Origin: Lactobacillus sp. PV012 | Lineage (GTDB): Bacteria > Bacillota > Bacilli > Lactobacillales > Lactobacillaceae | Reading direction: 5' to 3' | Assembly: GCF_014522325.1 (NCBI RefSeq) | Contig: NZ_CP041983.1 | Span: 1 to 64,000 of the forward strand | Length of the DNA stretch: 64,000 nt | In this document: in pieces, positions 44,409-53,797 of the stretch | Position numbering within the stretch: the stretch's first letter is position 1 | Layout of the letters: the number at the start of each line of letters is the position of its first letter | The notes under the pieces: model-generated | What the model saw: only the letters and a program-made list of their open reading frames with translations | Database searches by the model: none | What the model was told of the DNA's origin: nothing | Translations under genes and position numbers: made by a program

Positions 44409-44444
44409 AAAAACATAAATTAAGAATAAACGGAGGATAATAAA

Positions 44445-45005
44445 ATGACAAAGTATATTGCAGATATTAAACCTTTAAACGAGGATAAAATTGGCTCTGT
44501 TTCACATGGAACAGCAGAATTTACCGAAACTGACAACACCCTACACATTCATGTGGAAATGTTTGATACTCCTAAAAATATTGAACACTGGGAACATTTT
44601 CATGGCTTTCCAGATGGAAAAGATGCCAGCGTACCTACAAGTGCTGCTGATACAAATCATGATGGTTATATCGATTTACCAGAAACTGAACCATTTTCTG
44701 GTACAACAATGGTTCCTTTAGATAATGCACCACATAAAATGAATATTCCCCATGATGGATATCCTGTAGCTGATGAAAATGGTCATTACGAATATGAAGT
44801 TGATGTCCCACTTTCAGAACTAAAAGTTTCTTTTAAAAAGGCATTTAATACCGACAATCTTGATTTAGATAAAAGAGTGGTCTATGTTCACGGAGTTCCT
44901 GAATCGATGCCACTTCCTGATACTGTTAAAGGAACCGTCATGTCTTATGATCCTCACACTACTCTTCCAATTGCTGCAGGTAAAATTAGAAAGGTAGAAG
45001 ACTAA
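44445..45005 (+). CDS. CHRD-like His-rich protein
   Basis: A 186-residue cytosolic protein with no signal peptide. HVEMFDTPKNIEHWEHFHG is His-rich, and DTNHDGYIDLPE resembles an EF-hand loop, so it may bind a metal. The overall beta-rich pattern recalls CHRD-type domains; a precise function is unknown. CGGAGG precedes the ATG. It should respond to the neighbouring FNR-like regulator. Confidence 0.65.
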   Translation: MTKYIADIKPLNEDKIGSVSHGTAEFTETDNTLHIHVEMFDTPKNIEHWEHFHGFPDGKDASVPTSAADTNHDGYIDLPETEPFSGTTMVPLDNAPHKMNIPHDGYPVADENGHYEYEVDVPLSELKVSFKKAFNTDNLDLDKRVVYVHGVPESMPLPDTVKGTVMSYDPHTTLPIAAGKIRKVED

Positions 45006-45134
45006 TCTTTTTGCTGCCCGCTTTACTTTTAATGACCAACTGATGCCAGCCATGTATTTGAGGGCTGCTGGAATACTTCTTGAAACTTTCTTTAAATTTA
45101 TCAACCATCTACTTGAAATTAAAAAATAATTTTT

Positions 45135-45170
45135 AAGACTTCTAAATAACTAAATTCAGAAGTCTTTTTG
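45135..45170 (+). terminator. Terminator
   Basis: AAGACTTCT pairs with AGAAGTCTT across a 14-base loop, then five T. It ends the 44445 transcript after a 130-base untranslated tail. Confidence 0.7.
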
Positions 45171-45268
45171 CATGATTTAAGAATTTTTGTTAGGGTTAAT
45201 ATATAGATTTTTATTTATATTCAGGAGGGATTTTTATATAAATAGGATTTTTAATCTTATTTATTTTT

Positions 45269-46605
45269 ATGAGTGATACAACCATACAAGAACCAATTAA
45301 AAAGAAAAGCTATAAAAAAGCTCCTTTAATGCCAATTCACTTACGCGTATTTGTAGCCGTAGTTTTAGGACAAATTGCATGTGGATTTGCGCTCGGAATA
45401 AGCGGAACCGCCTTAAGTAGTGCTGCTAAATACATTCATATTAGTGATTTATGGACGGGACTTATCGGTGCTGGGGCATTAATCGGTTTAGCTGGTAGTT
45501 TAATCATTGGTAGAATCTCTGATGAAATTGGTCGCCGAAAACTTTTAATGGGCAATATGTATCTACTAGCCATTTTTTCAGGCTTAAATTTGTTAACATC
45601 TAGCCTTTTTCTAACATTTCTACTTCGTGTTGGTGTGGGACTAATGCTAGCAATTGACTATACAGTGGGAAATGCACTACTCACAGAATGGCTACCTGCT
45701 AGTGAAGACAGCAAGCGACAGACTCAACTTTTAATTTATTGGACAATAGGATTTATTGGCTCCTATCTTACAGGTATTTATATCACCGGATTTAACCGTC
45801 ATACTTGGCAAGTAATCTTTGCCACTGGAGCAATTCCGGCTTTAATTGCTGCTTTGTTCCGCAGTTTTTTCCACTCCCCCCTTCTCCAAGTTGGTTAGCA
45901 AGCAAGGGAAAAGTAAAAAAAGCTAATAAGGTACTTAAAAAGTATTTGGGAATCAGATGGGTCATTCCTAAACGCTTAAAGAAAACTAATATTCCTAAGG
46001 AATCAACATGGAAGATTCTTCTTTCAAAACGGTATCGTCGTAAAGTTTTTGTAGGAGGTATGTTCTATGCGTGTCAAACTTTTTCATTTTTTGGAATAAG
46101 TATATTTTTACCTATTCTTCTTCAGGATATGAATATTACAGATGAAAAAATATCAGGAATTATTTATAATGGAGCAATGTTTTTAGGAATTTTATTTGGA
46201 ATTTTTATTTTTAATAAAATTAGTCGGCGTACTTTTTTAATTTCAAACTTTTTAATTTCTAGTATCTTAATTATTATCTTGGCCTTTGGTAATCATTTTA
46301 CTTCTATAGTGAAATTGACTATTTTTTCAATTTTTTCTATTATTCTTTCTTCTGGTTTAGTATTAGATTATTCATATCCTACTGAACTTTTTGATATTAA
46401 AGTTCGTGGTACAGGGGTTGGAACATGCATTACAATTAGTAGAATTGGTGCAGCTGCAGGAACTTTTTTACTACCTATTTTGACCAATATCGGTGGGAGT
46501 AAGTTAGCTATGCTAATTTGTGGTATTGTTTTATTTATTAGTTTTGTAATTTGTCTTATTTGGGCTCCAGAAACTTCTCCTAAATTTGACACACAAAAAG
46601 GTTAG
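45269..46605 (+). pseudogene. MFS (sugar-porter-like) transporter broken at a C6 tract
   Basis: Frame 1 (45269-45898) gives six membrane segments with the MFS motif GRISDEIGRRK, then stops. Frame 2 continues the protein from SPSWLASKGK through six more segments to PETSPKFD. The change of frame is at six C (45876-45881); seven C would restore one protein of about 445 residues. GGAGGG lies about 40 bases before the ATG, so the translation start may also be damaged. It could be a fixed pseudogene or a phase-variable gene. Confidence 0.8.
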
Positions 46606-46625
46606 GAGTAATTTCCTAACCTTTT
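46596..46625. terminator. Bidirectional terminator after the MFS pseudogene
   Basis: AAAAGGTTAGGA and complement with a short loop, A-run on one side and T-run on the other; it also serves the small minus-strand gene. Confidence 0.75.
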
Positions 46626-46767
46626 AACGTTCAATATCACTATCATTTAAGCGGCTGTCTTGTACATGATGAATAGTTTTTTGCAAATCTGTATTTACCT
46701 TTTTATCATCATTTTTTTCTAAAAAATCAGCTGCTCTTTCAAAAAGATTCTCTTTCTTTTTATTCAT
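46624..46767 (-). CDS. 47-residue hypothetical protein
   Basis: A highly charged, Lys/Asp/Glu-rich, probably helical small protein starting MNKKKENLFERAAD. The ATG at 46767 is 8 bases after AAGGAAAGGG. No family recognised. Its stop sits in the shared terminator, which supports it as a real gene. Confidence 0.6.
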   Translation of the reverse strand: MNKKKENLFERAADFLEKNDDKKVNTDLQKTIHHVQDSRLNDSDIER

Positions 46768-46823
46768 TATCATCACCCTTTCCTTTTTATCTTAGTATAA
46801 TCTCTTTTTTTAATTACACAAGG

Positions 46824-46855
46824 AAAAAGCTAGTACTCTGCAGTACTAGCTTTTT
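46824..46855. terminator. Malolactic enzyme gene terminator
   Basis: A near-perfect inverted repeat (AAAAAGCTAGTACT and complement) with a 4-base loop and T-runs in both directions. Confidence 0.85.
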
Positions 46856-46892
46856 GAGATTTTGGTATATATCTATAAGTAGTAGAAATCAA

Positions 46893-48530
46893 TTAGTCTT
46901 CGTTAGTGTATTCAGCAGTCCATTGGATTTCTTCAGTAACTTTAGCAGGATCAGTAATACCTTCACCAGCTAAGCCTTGATCAATAGCAGATTGTACAAC
47001 TGCACGAGCTTCAGTCTTAGTAAATGATTGAAGCATAGAAATTGGAGGAAGTACAGCTGCACCTGGTTTAGAAGTATCAACAATACCACCCAGTGAGTGA
47101 GCAGCTGCTGATAAAATTTCATCGTCAACAAGTCTAGTCTTACTTGCTAAAACCCCTAAACCTAAACCTGGGTAAATCAAGGCATTATTAGCTTGACCAA
47201 TGTGGTAAGTTACACCCTTATATTCAACTGGAGCTGATGGAATACCAGTAGCAACCAAAGCACGGCCTTCAGTCCATTTAATAATGTCTGCAGGGTGAGC
47301 TTCAATTAACTTAGTTGGATTTGAAATTGGGAAAATAATTGGACGTTCAGTACCAGCTGCCATAGCTTTTACAACTCCTTCAGTAAAGGCACCTGGATTA
47401 GTTGAAGTACCAATCATAACGCTTGGATGAACAGCTTTAACTACTGCTTCTAAGTTAGTTAATTCATCCGCATTTTCAAATTCACTTCTCTTACGTACAA
47501 ATGGCTTTTGTTCTGGAGTTAAGCCTGGAGTATCTTCAAATAAAAGACCTTGCTTATCTACTAAGTAGAAGTGTTTCTTAGCTTCTTCTTCACTTAAACC
47601 TTCCATCCGCATTTCACGGTACATCATGTTGGCAATACCCATCCCTGCGGTACCAGCACCATAAGTTAAAAAGATTTGATCAGTGAACTTTTGTTTAGAA
47701 ATATTTAAGGCACCTAAAACACCAGCTAAACATACGATACCAGTACCTTGAACATCATCATTAAAGACTGGAATCTTATCTTGGTATTTCTTTAAAATCT
47801 TAGTAGCATTATCACGACCAAAGTCTTCAAAGTGTAAGTAAACATCTGGGAAGACTTCACGTGCAGTTTGCACAAACTTATCAACAAAGTCGTAGTACTT
47901 ATCACCATATACACGCTTGTGACGTACACCCAAATAAAGGGGATCATTTAGTAAAGTTTCATTGTTAGTACCAACATCTAAAGAAACTGGTAATACTTCA
48001 CTTGGATCGATACCAGCAGCTGCAGTATAAACCATCAATTTACCAATAGCAATATTTACACCATTAGTTCCCCAATCACCAATACCTAAGATACCTTCTG
48101 CATCAGTAGCAACGATTAATTTTACATTGCGGCCTGCGGCAGCGTTACGCAAACTTTCTTCAATTGAACCTTCATCATCAATTGATAAGAAAGCAGCTTC
48201 TTGAGGTCTTTGGAAAATTTCACTGTATTTTTCAATTGCAGGTGCAATCACAGGATCATAAATAATTGGCATCAATTCTTCGATATGATGTTGCATTACG
48301 TAGTAGAATAAAGTACGGTTAGTATCAAATACTTCCATTAAGTATTGACGTTGTTGCAAACCTTCAGGACGAGTCTTGTATTCATCATAAACACGTTTTG
48401 CTTGTTCTTCAATAGTTTCAACACGTACTGGTAAAGTACCTACTAAACCTAATTTTTTTCTTTCTTCATCTGTAAATGCTGTACCTTTATTTTTAAAAGG
48501 ATTATTTAAAATACTCCATGCATTACTCAT
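46893..48530 (-). CDS. mleA: Malolactic enzyme
   Basis: A 545-residue NAD- and Mn-dependent enzyme that decarboxylates L-malate to L-lactate, raising internal pH. Typical malic-enzyme parts: FNDDVQGTG metal site, YGAGTAGMG nucleotide fold, ISNPT and [11 protein letters not shown]. The neighbouring LysR regulator and AEC permease separate it from a plain malic enzyme. AGGAGG precedes the ATG. Confidence 0.93.
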   Translation of the reverse strand: MSNAWSILNNPFKNKGTAFTDEERKKLGLVGTLPVRVETIEEQAKRVYDEYKTRPEGLQQRQYLMEVFDTNRTLFYYVMQHHIEELMPIIYDPVIAPAIEKYSEIFQRPQEAAFLSIDDEGSIEESLRNAAAGRNVKLIVATDAEGILGIGDWGTNGVNIAIGKLMVYTAAAGIDPSEVLPVSLDVGTNNETLLNDPLYLGVRHKRVYGDKYYDFVDKFVQTAREVFPDVYLHFEDFGRDNATKILKKYQDKIPVFNDDVQGTGIVCLAGVLGALNISKQKFTDQIFLTYGAGTAGMGIANMMYREMRMEGLSEEEAKKHFYLVDKQGLLFEDTPGLTPEQKPFVRKRSEFENADELTNLEAVVKAVHPSVMIGTSTNPGAFTEGVVKAMAAGTERPIIFPISNPTKLIEAHPADIIKWTEGRALVATGIPSAPVEYKGVTYHIGQANNALIYPGLGLGVLASKTRLVDDEILSAAAHSLGGIVDTSKPGAAVLPPISMLQSFTKTEARAVVQSAIDQGLAGEGITDPAKVTEEIQWTAEYTNED

Positions 48531-48684
48531 TGTGTAGGCCTCCTATTCGGCAATTGCCTTTAATCTTATTTCAAGAAAAGTATAACGTCAAAATAATTTT
48601 ATAGTCAAAAGATAGACTTTACCAAAGGTTTATTTATATGAAGGCAGAAATTACTTAGACCATCCATTAGAAAGGAAATAGATA

Positions 48685-49563
48685 GTGAATACACAAGATT
48701 TACGATATTTTCATACTCTAGTTCAACTCAAAAGTTATACAAAAACAGCTGAGCATTATAATGTGAGTCAGCCAACTATTACTGCTGCGGTTAAACGATT
48801 AGAAAAAAAGCTGGGTGGGCAGTTCATTATCCGGGACCAATCTCATAAGAGTATTATCATCACTCACTTAGGGATGCAATTTGATGAGCATGCTCAAGCA
48901 ATTTTAAATGAAATTTCCGTTGCCAAGGCCGAAATTGCCTCTGAACCAGATAATGATATTCCCTTTGGCTTACCTCCAATTATTGGACGTAATTATCTTC
49001 CCAAAATTGCTCCAGCGCTTTTTTCAAGAGGTCTTCTTCCTCGTTTGAATGTCATTGAACATGGCTCTTACGACTTACGTAAAATGCTTTTACAAGGCGA
49101 CATTAATCTTACTTTACTAGGATTGACTTCCCTAGAAATAGAGCCCGCAATCAAGCTTCATCCGATTTCGCATTATCCAATCGAAATTATTGTTTCCAAA
49201 AAACATCCTCTTGCTCAGAAAAAGGGAGTTTACTTTAAAGATATTGCCCAGGAAAACTTTATTGGCATGACTCAAGATTACATTCATACCCAAGCACTTG
49301 ATACGTTAATGCAACGTAATCACCTTCATTTAAATACCATTTACCGTAGTCCTGACGTTATGGTAATTAAATCTTTAGTTGCCCAAAACTTAGGTGTTTC
49401 ATATGTAACAAATCTTTCAATTAACAAAAATGATAATATTGTGTCAATTCCATTACTCGATCGAGAACAACCAGAATTTATTTTAGCAGCTGCTACAAGA
49501 AAGAATCATATTTTCAGTAAGCAAGAAAAAGAGCTATGGGAAGTTTTAACAAAAGATAATTAA
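48685..49563 (+). CDS. mleR: LysR-family regulator of the malolactic genes
   Basis: A 292-residue LysR regulator with an N-terminal helix-turn-helix (YNVSQPTITAAVKRLEKKLG) and a C-terminal effector domain. It is divergent from mleA with a 154-base gap, the classic LysR layout. The start is GTG at 48685, 8 bases after AAAGGA. Known MleR activates malolactic genes in response to malate. Confidence 0.9.
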   Translation: MNTQDLRYFHTLVQLKSYTKTAEHYNVSQPTITAAVKRLEKKLGGQFIIRDQSHKSIIITHLGMQFDEHAQAILNEISVAKAEIASEPDNDIPFGLPPIIGRNYLPKIAPALFSRGLLPRLNVIEHGSYDLRKMLLQGDINLTLLGLTSLEIEPAIKLHPISHYPIEIIVSKKHPLAQKKGVYFKDIAQENFIGMTQDYIHTQALDTLMQRNHLHLNTIYRSPDVMVIKSLVAQNLGVSYVTNLSINKNDNIVSIPLLDREQPEFILAAATRKNHIFSKQEKELWEVLTKDN

Positions 49564-49568
49564 GCATC

Positions 49569-49603
49569 AAAAAAGAGATTTGTGTTAACCACAAACCTCT
49601 TTT
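49569..49603. terminator. Bidirectional terminator between mleR and mleP
   Basis: AAAAGAGATTTGTG pairs with its near-complement (one mismatch) around TTAAC, flanked by A- and T-runs. Confidence 0.75.
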
Positions 49604-49605
49604 AA

Positions 49606-50574
49606 TTAACCAATAATAAACATTAAAATTGGTACAACTACGATGAATAATAAAGTACTTAAAACAACAACATTTGTTGCGTAGTCGACATCACCATGAG
49701 CTTCACCGGCCAAAATTGGAAGCACAGCAAGTGCTGGTGTTGCAGATTGAACGATGAAAGTCTTACCCATTAAGCTTGGGATACTTAAGTGAAGTATTGA
49801 TGGTCCAAACCACATAACCAATAAGATCATGACAACTGGAGCTAATACGAAACGTCCAAGTAACGCAAAGATTGTATCTTTGTCAAAGTGGATACTCTTA
49901 AGACCAGCATTAGCTAATACAATACCAATATAAATTAATGATAATGGCGTTACTAAGCTACCAACGTAATTAAAGGTATCGCCAAGGAATTTTGGTAATT
50001 GAATACCAGTTAATAGCCAAATTACTGCCACAAAGAAACCAACTAATGGCATTGGTAAGATCTTCTTCCAGTTAACCTTGTTATGTTGCTTTTCAGCTTT
50101 AACTAGAGTTGGATCATCATTCTTGATCAAGAATACACCAAAGGCCCAAGTGGAAACCGTATTGATGATGTAGTAGATCAAGAAATATGAAGTTGCCTTA
50201 GGACCAAAAAGTGCCAAGTTCAAAGGCATTCCAATAAAGATAGTGTTGGCGTTAGCGATCGTGTTGATAAATACCCCACGACGTCCAACCTTAACTTTAA
50301 GCACCTTAACCAAAATAAAGGCTACAATGTAAGAAATAACTACTCCAATAAATGGTAAGAGCAAACCCGCAAATAAGTTAAATAACTTTCCACGAGTTAA
50401 GTTATTTTGAACAGACATAAAAATGGAAGCAGGCAAGGCAATTTGTGTAATTAATTTAGAAACATTACCACCAAATGAGTCTGCTAGCCATCCTTGTTTG
50501 CGAAGAATATATCCTAAAAGCATAATCAAGACAATAACGACTACACTTTGGATAGATGATAGAAACGCTGACAT
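49606..50574 (-). CDS. mleP: AEC-family malate permease
   Basis: A 322-residue auxin-efflux-carrier-type protein with about ten membrane segments in two halves. It exchanges or imports malate for the malolactic enzyme. Assignment to malate rests on the neighbouring mleR and mleA. AAAGGGG precedes the ATG. Confidence 0.88.
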   Translation of the reverse strand: MSAFLSSIQSVVVIVLIMLLGYILRKQGWLADSFGGNVSKLITQIALPASIFMSVQNNLTRGKLFNLFAGLLLPFIGVVISYIVAFILVKVLKVKVGRRGVFINTIANANTIFIGMPLNLALFGPKATSYFLIYYIINTVSTWAFGVFLIKNDDPTLVKAEKQHNKVNWKKILPMPLVGFFVAVIWLLTGIQLPKFLGDTFNYVGSLVTPLSLIYIGIVLANAGLKSIHFDKDTIFALLGRFVLAPVVMILLVMWFGPSILHLSIPSLMGKTFIVQSATPALAVLPILAGEAHGDVDYATNVVVLSTLLFIVVVPILMFIIG

Positions 50575-50692
50575 CTAATCCCCTTTCATATAAATCAAAT
50601 TTATTATCCCCATAAAAATAATTATATGGTTAATCTATTAACAATCATTTATACCATATTTTTAAAGAAATTCCTATATTTTTTGAAATTCA

Positions 50693-52246
50693 CTAACCAT
50701 CTAGTTCCACTCCCTGTAGCTTTTTCATAGCTGTATAAACATTTCCCCGCTGACTAGCATCTACTTCCAATACTAAAATATCCCCAGGCAGAATTTTCGT
50801 TTTCCCATCAGGAATAATCATTTCATTATCACGTTGAATAGTTTTGACTAAAGTATTCTTGGGCCAAGAAATTTCTCTAATGGTCTTATCTACTAATTGA
50901 CTATTTTCATAAACTGGCAGGACCAATTGGTCTGCTTCACCACTCAATTGGTGATCTGCTTGTGGTTTTTCCATAGCAGCAGCTAATTGACCATAGATTG
51001 GACGTCCACCTAATAGTTGATCAACTAACAAGGCCACAAAAGCCACAACTGCTAAGGGCATCAAATGTAAGAGCGAACCCACCATTTCTGTAATTAAGAC
51101 AATCGCAGTAAATGGTGCTCTGATAATTGCTGCAAAATAACCAGCCATTGAAAAAATAATCAAATTAATTACTAATTTCTCAGGTAATAGTCCAAGTTGC
51201 ACCATCAACAAACCGTAGCATCCCCCAATTAGGGCACCCATGGTTAAAATTGGCAAAAAAATACCACTTGGTAGTCCCGAATCATACGAAACAATTGAGA
51301 AAGCAATTCTAATTATATAGTATGCTCCCAACACTCCCACTAAACTCCAGCTACTTGCAGTAATCATCTTGGGAAGTGAGAGAATTAAATGATTACCTGG
51401 CCCTGTAATCAAAGGCAAACAATACATGATAGGAATTAAGATAGCTAACGGAATTAACCCATACAACCAAGAAGGTAGAACATGAATTTTCGCATAAATC
51501 TTTTTTAAACCAAAAAGTCCTTTTTTATATAAATGACCTAATAACCCTAAAATTATCCCCAAGATAAGCAAATGCCAATACAAGTAAGTAGGAAACATGT
51601 GATTATAAGGTAAAGCTAATGATGGTTTTTGCCCAAAAATATTAGACACAACAAAGTCAGAAGCAATTGCTCCAATTAGGGCATTCATCCACACACTTGG
51701 AGAAAAATTGTGGAAAACTTCTTCTAAAACAAACAGAGCACCACTCAATGGAGCACCAAATGCAGCGGACAAGCCGCTAGCTGCCCCTGCTGCTAGCAAA
51801 ATCCTAGTGTTAGATTTATTTTGTTTAAAAGCTCCTGCCACTCCTTGCCCAATGGACGATCCTAACTGTAAAGAAGGCCCCTCTGGTCCAAGAAATAACC
51901 CCGTACCAATTACTAGAATACCTCCAATTAATTTTCTCCATAAAATTGACCACCACGGCAAGTGGAGCTTACCTTGCATCTGCAATTTAACTTCTGGGAT
52001 TCCTGAGCCTCCCACATGAGGATATTGCTTAACAAAAAAGCCTGAAATTAATCCTACTAAGAATAAGCCCAAAATTATTGCTACAAACCACCAAAGATTT
52101 TGATGAGCTTTTTGAAATAAACCTAACCAAAATTGTGATGTTAATTCAATTCCAAATCTAAAAAGGCCAACTATTGCCCCGGCAATAACTCCTACTATTA
52201 GAGCTTGGAATAAAATCTTTAACTTACTTTTTTCCTCTTTTTCCAC
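50693..52246 (-). CDS. ClC-family chloride/proton antiporter with TrkA-C domain
   Basis: A 517-residue protein. The ClC selectivity motifs are present: GGSGIPE, GPEGPSLQ with the gating Glu, and SGIFLP. The pore part ends near residue 425, followed by a TrkA-C (RCK-C) domain to the end that may bind a nucleotide. It probably helps acid resistance or ion balance. GTG start at 52246. Single-gene unit. Confidence 0.9.
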   Translation of the reverse strand: MEKEEKSKLKILFQALIVGVIAGAIVGLFRFGIELTSQFWLGLFQKAHQNLWWFVAIILGLFLVGLISGFFVKQYPHVGGSGIPEVKLQMQGKLHLPWWSILWRKLIGGILVIGTGLFLGPEGPSLQLGSSIGQGVAGAFKQNKSNTRILLAAGAASGLSAAFGAPLSGALFVLEEVFHNFSPSVWMNALIGAIASDFVVSNIFGQKPSLALPYNHMFPTYLYWHLLILGIILGLLGHLYKKGLFGLKKIYAKIHVLPSWLYGLIPLAILIPIMYCLPLITGPGNHLILSLPKMITASSWSLVGVLGAYYIIRIAFSIVSYDSGLPSGIFLPILTMGALIGGCYGLLMVQLGLLPEKLVINLIIFSMAGYFAAIIRAPFTAIVLITEMVGSLLHLMPLAVVAFVALLVDQLLGGRPIYGQLAAAMEKPQADHQLSGEADQLVLPVYENSQLVDKTIREISWPKNTLVKTIQRDNEMIIPDGKTKILPGDILVLEVDASQRGNVYTAMKKLQGVELDG

Positions 52247-52303
52247 CTTGATCTTCTTTCCTAATATCCAAATTACTTTTTTATTATAACCTACTTACCC
52301 CAC

Positions 52304-52333
52304 AAAAAAAGAAGACACTTTCTGTCTTCTTCT
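52304..52333 (-). terminator. gnd terminator
   Basis: On the minus strand AAGAAGACA pairs with TGTCTTCTT around a 5-base loop, followed by seven T. Confidence 0.75.
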
Positions 52334-52338
52334 TGTTT

Positions 52339-53727
52339 TTATTTTTCTTCATACCATTCCGTATGGAAGACTCCCTCACGATCGTTACGCAAGTAAGTAT
52401 GGGCCCCAAAATAATCACGTTGTCCTTGAAGTAAGTTTTGAGGAAGATTTGGATTAAAGATAGATTCCAAATAGTTCAAGGCTGCACTTAAAGTTGGAGT
52501 TGGAATACCAGCATCAGTTGCTAACTTAAGCACTTCACGCAAAGCATCAATATCTTCTTTTTTTACTTTATCAAAAAATGGAGCTTTAAAAAGATTTTGT
52601 AACTCTGGGTTTGCACGATAAGCAGACTTAATGTCTTGAAGCATTGCTGATCTAATGATACATCCTGCTTCCCAGTTTTGGGCAATAGTATCGTAGTGAA
52701 GCTTCCAATTATAAGTCTTGGCAGCTGCTGTCATTTGCTCAAATCCTTGGCCATATGAAACTGCCATTGCTAGATAAAGGGCTTTAGCAAGTTTATCTAC
52801 TAAATCACTTGGAACTTTCCCGGGTAATTTTTCAGGTTCAGGATCATCTCTAAAAGTAGCTTTTGACATAAAACGCGCCATGACTGCTTCAGCAATTACT
52901 GTAATTGGAACACCTAACTTAATTGCATCTTCAAGCATCCAATTTCCAGTTCCTTTATAAGAAGCCTCATTTAAAATATGATCAATTACATAATCAGAAG
53001 TTAAAGTATCTTTTTGCTTTAATACTTTTGAGGTAATTTCTACTAAATAGCTTTGCAATGCGCCTTGATCCCATTTAGCAAAAATATCACTCATTTCTTC
53101 ATTTGAATAACCACCAACATTTCGCATTATGTCATAGATTTCACAAATAATTTGCATAATTCCATATTCAATTCCATTGTGAACCATCTTGACATAATGA
53201 CCACTACCTTCCGGTCCAATGTAACCTACACAAGCTTGTCCAGTAGGTGTTTTAGCGGCAATTGCTTCTAATATTGGCGCTACTTCTTTATAAGCTTCTT
53301 CATCACCACCTGGCATCAAAGCAGGGCCATTTAGGGCACCTTCTTCTCCACCAGAAACTCCCATTCCAATGAAATGAATTCCCTTTTCCTTAAGAGCTTT
53401 TACACGGCGGTTTGTATCATGAAAGTTAGAATTACCACCATCAATGATGATATCTCCCTTATCAAGTAATTTCTCTAATTTTGCTAAGGTTTGATCAACA
53501 GGTTCACCTGCACGAATCATCACTAAAATTTTACGTGGGCGTTCTAAAGAGTTAACAAATTCTTCCCAAGTATATGTTGGCTTTAATTTATCACCTTCAT
53601 ATTTTGCAAGTGCATCTACTTCAGGCTTATCAATACTAAATCCTGAGACAGAATATCCATGATTTTTAACATTCAAGGCTAAGTTCTTTCCCATAACAGA
53701 AAGTCCGACTACACCAAATTGTTGCAT
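52339..53727 (-). CDS. gnd: 6-phosphogluconate dehydrogenase, decarboxylating
   Basis: A 462-residue enzyme that oxidises 6-phosphogluconate to ribulose 5-phosphate and CO2, giving NADPH. GLSVMGKNLALN is the nucleotide fold, GGNSNF and GVSGGEEGA the substrate site, and the Lys-His pair in HYVKMVHNG is catalytic. GGGGAGG precedes the ATG. It could feed ribulose 5-phosphate to the orphan RibB in this window. Confidence 0.96.
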   Translation of the reverse strand: MQQFGVVGLSVMGKNLALNVKNHGYSVSGFSIDKPEVDALAKYEGDKLKPTYTWEEFVNSLERPRKILVMIRAGEPVDQTLAKLEKLLDKGDIIIDGGNSNFHDTNRRVKALKEKGIHFIGMGVSGGEEGALNGPALMPGGDEEAYKEVAPILEAIAAKTPTGQACVGYIGPEGSGHYVKMVHNGIEYGIMQIICEIYDIMRNVGGYSNEEMSDIFAKWDQGALQSYLVEITSKVLKQKDTLTSDYVIDHILNEASYKGTGNWMLEDAIKLGVPITVIAEAVMARFMSKATFRDDPEPEKLPGKVPSDLVDKLAKALYLAMAVSYGQGFEQMTAAAKTYNWKLHYDTIAQNWEAGCIIRSAMLQDIKSAYRANPELQNLFKAPFFDKVKKEDIDALREVLKLATDAGIPTPTLSAALNYLESIFNPNLPQNLLQGQRDYFGAHTYLRNDREGVFHTEWYEEK

Positions 53728-53797
53728 TTTTTTGCCTCCCCTTCTAAATTCTTCTTTTATTTTATCATGCTTGTACTAGTTACTACCCGGAAATAAA

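Noticed and set aside
45043..45129. 28-codon ORF starting MPAMYLRAAG after the CHRD-like gene
   Set aside because: No ribosome site. The frame is open upstream and protein-like, so it may be the tail of a lost gene, but this is too short to call.
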